DNA of 39,793 nucleotides, taken from Smittium mucronatum (taxonomy: Eukaryota > Kickxellomycota > Harpellomycetes > Harpellales > Legeriomycetaceae). Under the pieces are notes generated by a model that did not search any database, was not told the origin of the DNA, and was given only the letters and a program-made list of their open reading frames with translations. Shown here piece by piece: positions 35,783 through 39,793 of this stretch (the first letter of the stretch is position 1; the number at the start of each line of letters is the position of its first letter). Made by a program: the position numbers and the translations under genes. Location of the stretch: positions 1 to 39,793 of the forward strand of contig LSSL01002261.1 in assembly GCA_001953115.1 (NCBI GenBank), in the 5' to 3' direction.

Positions 35783-37780
35783 AAATTATATAATATTCCT
35801 TTATTTATTTTACAATAATTCAATAATAATAATCGTAACTACTATTTGAATTCAAATAACACTTCTGCTTATTTTAATTTAAATTCAAATTTATATATAT
35901 GATAAATGTTTCGGATTAATATGATAAAATTGAAATATTATATCGGATGCCAAAAATTACTAGAAAATTTATATTCATCTATATAAAAAATAAATTGAGC
36001 TCTAAAAAACATATAATTTGCTTAAAGTTATAAGATCTTCAGTATTAGAAACAATATTATCAATTTATCATTATTTATTTAATTTAAATGAGTAAAAAAT
36101 TTCTATAATTTCTTTTTATTGAGATAGAAAGTTTTCAAAATAAAAAATGAGTATGGTTAGTATTTTATATTTCAAATTTAATACAGTACTAATAAATTAT
36201 ATATTTAACAATTCTGAAAATATTACATATTTTAATTGTCACCAAAATCTTACCCCCTATCAATCAAGTAACATTTTTTCACTTTTATAAGTTTTGCGGA
36301 TATAAAAATATATGCACTTTTAATTTCAGCAAATTCATATTTATGAAATTACAATAAATCAATTTTTTATTTATTAATTCAAATTGTACTCATTATATCT
36401 AATTTAATATATATTTTAATAGCTTTTAGAAATAAAATCCGTGATTTTTACTAATTAGAAATATTGATTTAGATTATGTAAATTTATAATTTGAAATAGT
36501 TTAGGTAAACTAATGATATTCAACGAAAGAGGCAGTATAATAAACATGACCTAAATTAAATAGGAGTTGTTTGAATTTTTTTTTAAAAAATTTACATTTA
36601 TTAACGTTAGAAACAAATTATTTAAATGGATACAACACGCATAATATTTTATTTATTATGTATCTAACAATTTTTAGAAAAAAGAAAATATTAAATTAAA
36701 CACAAAATATAAATCGGATTTTATTAAATATAAGGGAGATTCTAGATAAAAGAGGTATATTATAATGTACTCTGTTTCAGTAAAAATCCCCAAAAATAAT
36801 TTTTTATTATAAAATTCTGAAAATTTACGCTAAATAAAAATTATGTCGCGCTAAATACCATTTAAAATTCTAGTATGAATGCTATAAAAATGAAAATATC
36901 TTTTTACTTAGAGTAATAATGATGATTAAATTTAAATACTAAATGTCATCAGATTAATTTACATAATAAATTTGCTTTTAAAAGTGATATGAAAAAAACT
37001 TCGAATTTAATAAGAATTGCCATTATAAAATAATTTAGTATATTTGTTTGAGATATTAAATAGTCGATTACTCTCATGAAATTTATTTTTTAAATTTTTG
37101 GTAGGAAATTAAATATCGGTTTAAAACCCAGCTTTTTCTTAAATATAGTTTAAAATCACCCCTAGTAAGAAAAAAATATTTTAAATCCATAACAAGCTCT
37201 AAAAAATATGCTTTTCATATTTTTTTAATTAAAATTTATTTTCAGATTAATATAGTTAAAAAAATCGAAGAGAAAAATCTTACGAAGTAATCATTAAGAA
37301 ATAATTTTTTTTTTATAATTTAATAAAATTATCAAATAAATTATTATTTTTTAGACTATTTATTTCAATATATGAATTATGGTGAAATAAATTTAGCAAA
37401 TGTCCAATATAAATAGAAAAAAGAAATACTTATAATTATAACCCCCCCCCCCTAAGTCCAACTTATTATTATTATTTCGATAATATACATTTCCGATGGT
37501 GTAAAAATAATTCTTAATTTAATAATTATCAAATTTTATGCAAAAATTTTAGAAATTTTTATGCATAGATTAAGTTATTTTTAAAAATAGGATTTTTATA
37601 ATAAGGGAAAATATAACCATAAAAACTATATCCATTAGTTATAATAAATAAAAAATTGAAATTTTTAATAAATAAGTTAAAAATTATCAATAATATTTAA
37701 ACAATTCTGCAAATTTGATAAATCTGACTAAAATAAAAATCAAATGATAAGTCAATAATCTGAACTAGGTAAAATAAAAA
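35783..37780. other. Gene-free AT-rich DNA, fifth desert
   Basis: I see only the C11 run at 37442 and short TTA tracts; no coding or RNA features. Confidence 0.6.
37442..37452. repeat. C11 homopolymer
   Basis: Eleven consecutive C between ATAATTATAA and TAAGTCCAAC; on the opposite strand it is a G11 run. It equals in length the runs at 9111 and 22991 but lies in the other orientation and lacks their AAATTTT flank. Confidence 0.9.
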
Positions 37781-37784
37781 ACAT

Positions 37785-38400
37785 ATTATAGCTATGCTGG
37801 TTAGCTTGAAATAAAGTTTTCATAGGTTAAAAATTCTTTAAAAATTAAATATTTTCCAGATACTTGGGACTTTATTAGTGGTATTTCCAAGCAAATTTTA
37901 TAAAAATTCCACATTTCTTTGCTCTAATATTGGATTTGAGGGATGGAACAGCGTGGGAATATTTATAAATCAGTGATAATGGATGCTTATCATCATAAAA
38001 TAGAAGAAAACTAGAATTTTAGCACACTTATAATACTTTTGATTCTAAATTTCAAAATCAACCGTTAATACCGTCTCAGCGCTTAGAAACTATTTATTGG
38101 GAAGAAATTAGATCAACCCAAATTTTGGGTTATAAAAATTCCATAAACTCTATATAATTTTTCCATAACTATTAGAACTATAGTTTCAATGAAGAATTTT
38201 TCGTTAAAAACTAGCTACAATCTTATCTGCGTATGACCTCGATTTAAAAATATTTGAAAAAATATTTGGAATGTAATTTTCGGTTGGTATATTGCAGTAA
38301 TTTCAAGAAGACAATCAGCCTGTAGCCCGAAACTGGAAATAATATTAACTATGATAATATTATTTTCTAATAATATTTTCCTATTCAATGTTTTGAAATT
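37785..38400. other. G+C-elevated block, possible fossil coding DNA
   Basis: G+C is about 28-30%, near that of the broken gene and well above background. Several frames on both strands give protein-like stretches: a plus frame open from 37810 to TGA 38653 if TAA/TAG are sense, another plus frame starting at ATG 37943, and a 69-codon minus frame 38424-38215 free of all stops. Counting G+C at the three codon positions over 37921-38340 gives nearly equal values, so no frame is preferred. It is best read as decayed coding or mobile DNA of unresolved strand. Confidence 0.35.
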
Positions 38401-39060
38401 ATTTTTAATTACTCGATTTTTCAAGAAAATACCTAAATTTAGAAAAAAATTGTTTCAATTCTAGCGAAAATTAATACATTAAAGTTCATTGTTTAATAAA
38501 TTTTAAAAATATATATTAACCTTTAATAAGATCAATCAAATTTTTTTTAATTATCCTTAAAAAATATGTATATTTAATATAAAAGAGATCAAACAATATT
38601 TGTTGAAAAACAGAAAAACCAAATAAATCTTCTTTAGGATTTTAGGGGATACTGATGAATATTTATATGTAAAAATTTTAATTATATGATATTATTTTTT
38701 TACAAGAATTATATATAAAAGATAAATAGTCTAACTTATTATTAAACCAATCCAAATTATATAAGTTTTTTGCACTAGAAAAACGCAATTTTTTAAAGGA
38801 AATTTCAAACAAAAATAACATATGCTTATTTGACCCTAATGTGTTATAAAAAAATTCAAATATAATAGCACAAATGTTTTATAATTAAAATTCAATTAGA
38901 GAATAAATTTATTATAGGCGAGTTGAGTAATTAAAAAAATGCAGATATTTATAAAAATATCCTTAATAAATCATATAAATAAATATGAATAAAATATGAA
39001 TGATTGAAAAGTTTTTAAAAAATACATTTCTTTCTTTATAATGGAATAATATATGGTGTT
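38401..39060. other. Gene-free AT-rich DNA before the minisatellite
   Basis: I see no supported gene, RNA or repeat here. Confidence 0.6.
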
Positions 39061-39217
39061 CCTTCCAATATACCCTTTATTTTCATTCCAATACACTCTT
39101 TATTTCACTCCAATACACTCTTTTTTTAACTCCAATGCACTCCTTTTTTCACTTATATATAATCTTTTTGTCACTCCAATGGACATTTATTTTCAATCAA
39201 ATAGAACCTTATTTTTA
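39061..39217. repeat. 22-bp minisatellite, about 7 units
   Basis: CCAAT cores begin at 39065, 39088, 39110, 39132 and 39176, with degenerate equivalents at about 39154 and 39198. The spacing is therefore 23, then 22 five times. The typical unit is CCAATACACTCTTTATTTCA plus two bases. C sits almost only on this strand, giving strong strand asymmetry. The last three units are the most diverged. No flanking gene is visible, and a 60-codon open frame crossing it is probably incidental. Confidence 0.85.
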
Positions 39218-39793
39218 TTTCGATAATAAATCATTTATTAAGAATGAATGGGAAATATTGATTTTATACTTTGATCGTGCGCTCAAAAAGCTCCTAATTT
39301 ATGTTATATTTTATTAAAGTACAGATAATCATTTTAAAGAGTAAAAAATTTATGACTAAATATTCACAGAGTTCCTAATATAAAAAAAAACTATTTCTAT
39401 AATAGAATGAAACTGAATTTTAAATAAGTAAATGATCCTATAGCGTCTTCCGTTATTCGATCTGTTTACATACATTTCACTTTGATTTACACCATTGGTT
39501 AAATATTGAACACCTTGGCGTGTGTATCGATTATAAAATATATTATAATTATAGTGGGAAAAATACTGATTATAAAAAAAATTACACAATAAATATTTTT
39601 ATTGCACCAGCTTCATGTTTTCCGCACATTTAACTAACCTATAAAATTAATAGGTGTTTGATTTAAAAACCATCCTAAAAAAATTTGAGTATTTCCAAAA
39701 CTTTTTTTTTTGGCATAATGAATACTTTTTTAATTTTTTTATAAACTTGGGAAACTTCTATTAACCAATAATTTTATTAAAAAATCAAAAACC
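39218..39793. other. Gene-free AT-rich DNA, window end
   Basis: Minus frame 39589-39356 (77 codons) and plus frame 39135-39317 fall within chance length. A mildly G+C-raised patch at 39435-39520 has no recognised content. Confidence 0.5.

Noticed and set aside
38137..38400. Reading TGA as Trp to extend a plus-strand frame in the 37.8-38.4 kb block
   Set aside because: It needs TAA and TAG read as sense too, and codon-position counts show no preferred frame.
1..39793. CRISPR array, plasmid or phage modules
   Set aside because: There are no regularly spaced direct repeats with unique spacers, and no recognisable replication, capsid or nuclease genes.

Overview
This is a very AT-rich stretch (G+C about one fifth or less by eye) that is almost entirely non-coding. 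It holds no recognisable rRNA, tRNA, CRISPR array, intact gene or bacterial-style operon. The base composition, the absence of gene packing and the mononucleotide and micro-repeat structure suggest nuclear DNA of an AT-rich eukaryote. I cannot name the lineage. Two possibilities to test are a ciliate (germline or intergenic DNA) and a microsporidian-like genome with expanded non-coding DNA.

The one convincing coding trace is at 27735-29338 (+). G+C rises to 30-37% there and a single protein can be followed through five reading-frame segments. The joins are four apparent one-base losses, all in the same direction and all in A or T runs. Seven TAA codons and no TAG or TGA lie inside the joined frame. 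It starts at ATG 27735, just after an in-frame TAA, ends at TAA 29336, and would encode about 535 residues. I call it a pseudogene, or a gene broken by homopolymer errors in the assembly. The N-terminus resembles an HMG box; the C-terminus weakly resembles an E2F/DP-type winged helix.

Layout: 1-27734 is a gene desert. It contains a telomere-like heptamer array (931-961), two tandem duplications (12341-12386, 21686-21747), several hairpin-forming inverted repeats (12117-12150, 15204-15276, 16409-16453, 18939-18973, 19831-19860), G-runs at 9111 and 22991, and weak G+C-elevated blocks (16.6-17.35 kb, 19.75-19.96 kb). 27735-29338 is the broken gene. 29339-39793 is again a desert, with an elevated-G+C block at 37.8-38.4 kb, a C11 run at 37442 and a 22-bp minisatellite at 39061-39217. 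Two diverged copies of one GC-rich element of about 56 bp lie 25 kb apart (10585 and 35726) in the same orientation.

No cooperating gene set can be described. The points most worth following are the broken HMG-box-like gene and its consistent frameshift pattern, the GC-rich dispersed element, and the 11-base G/C runs.
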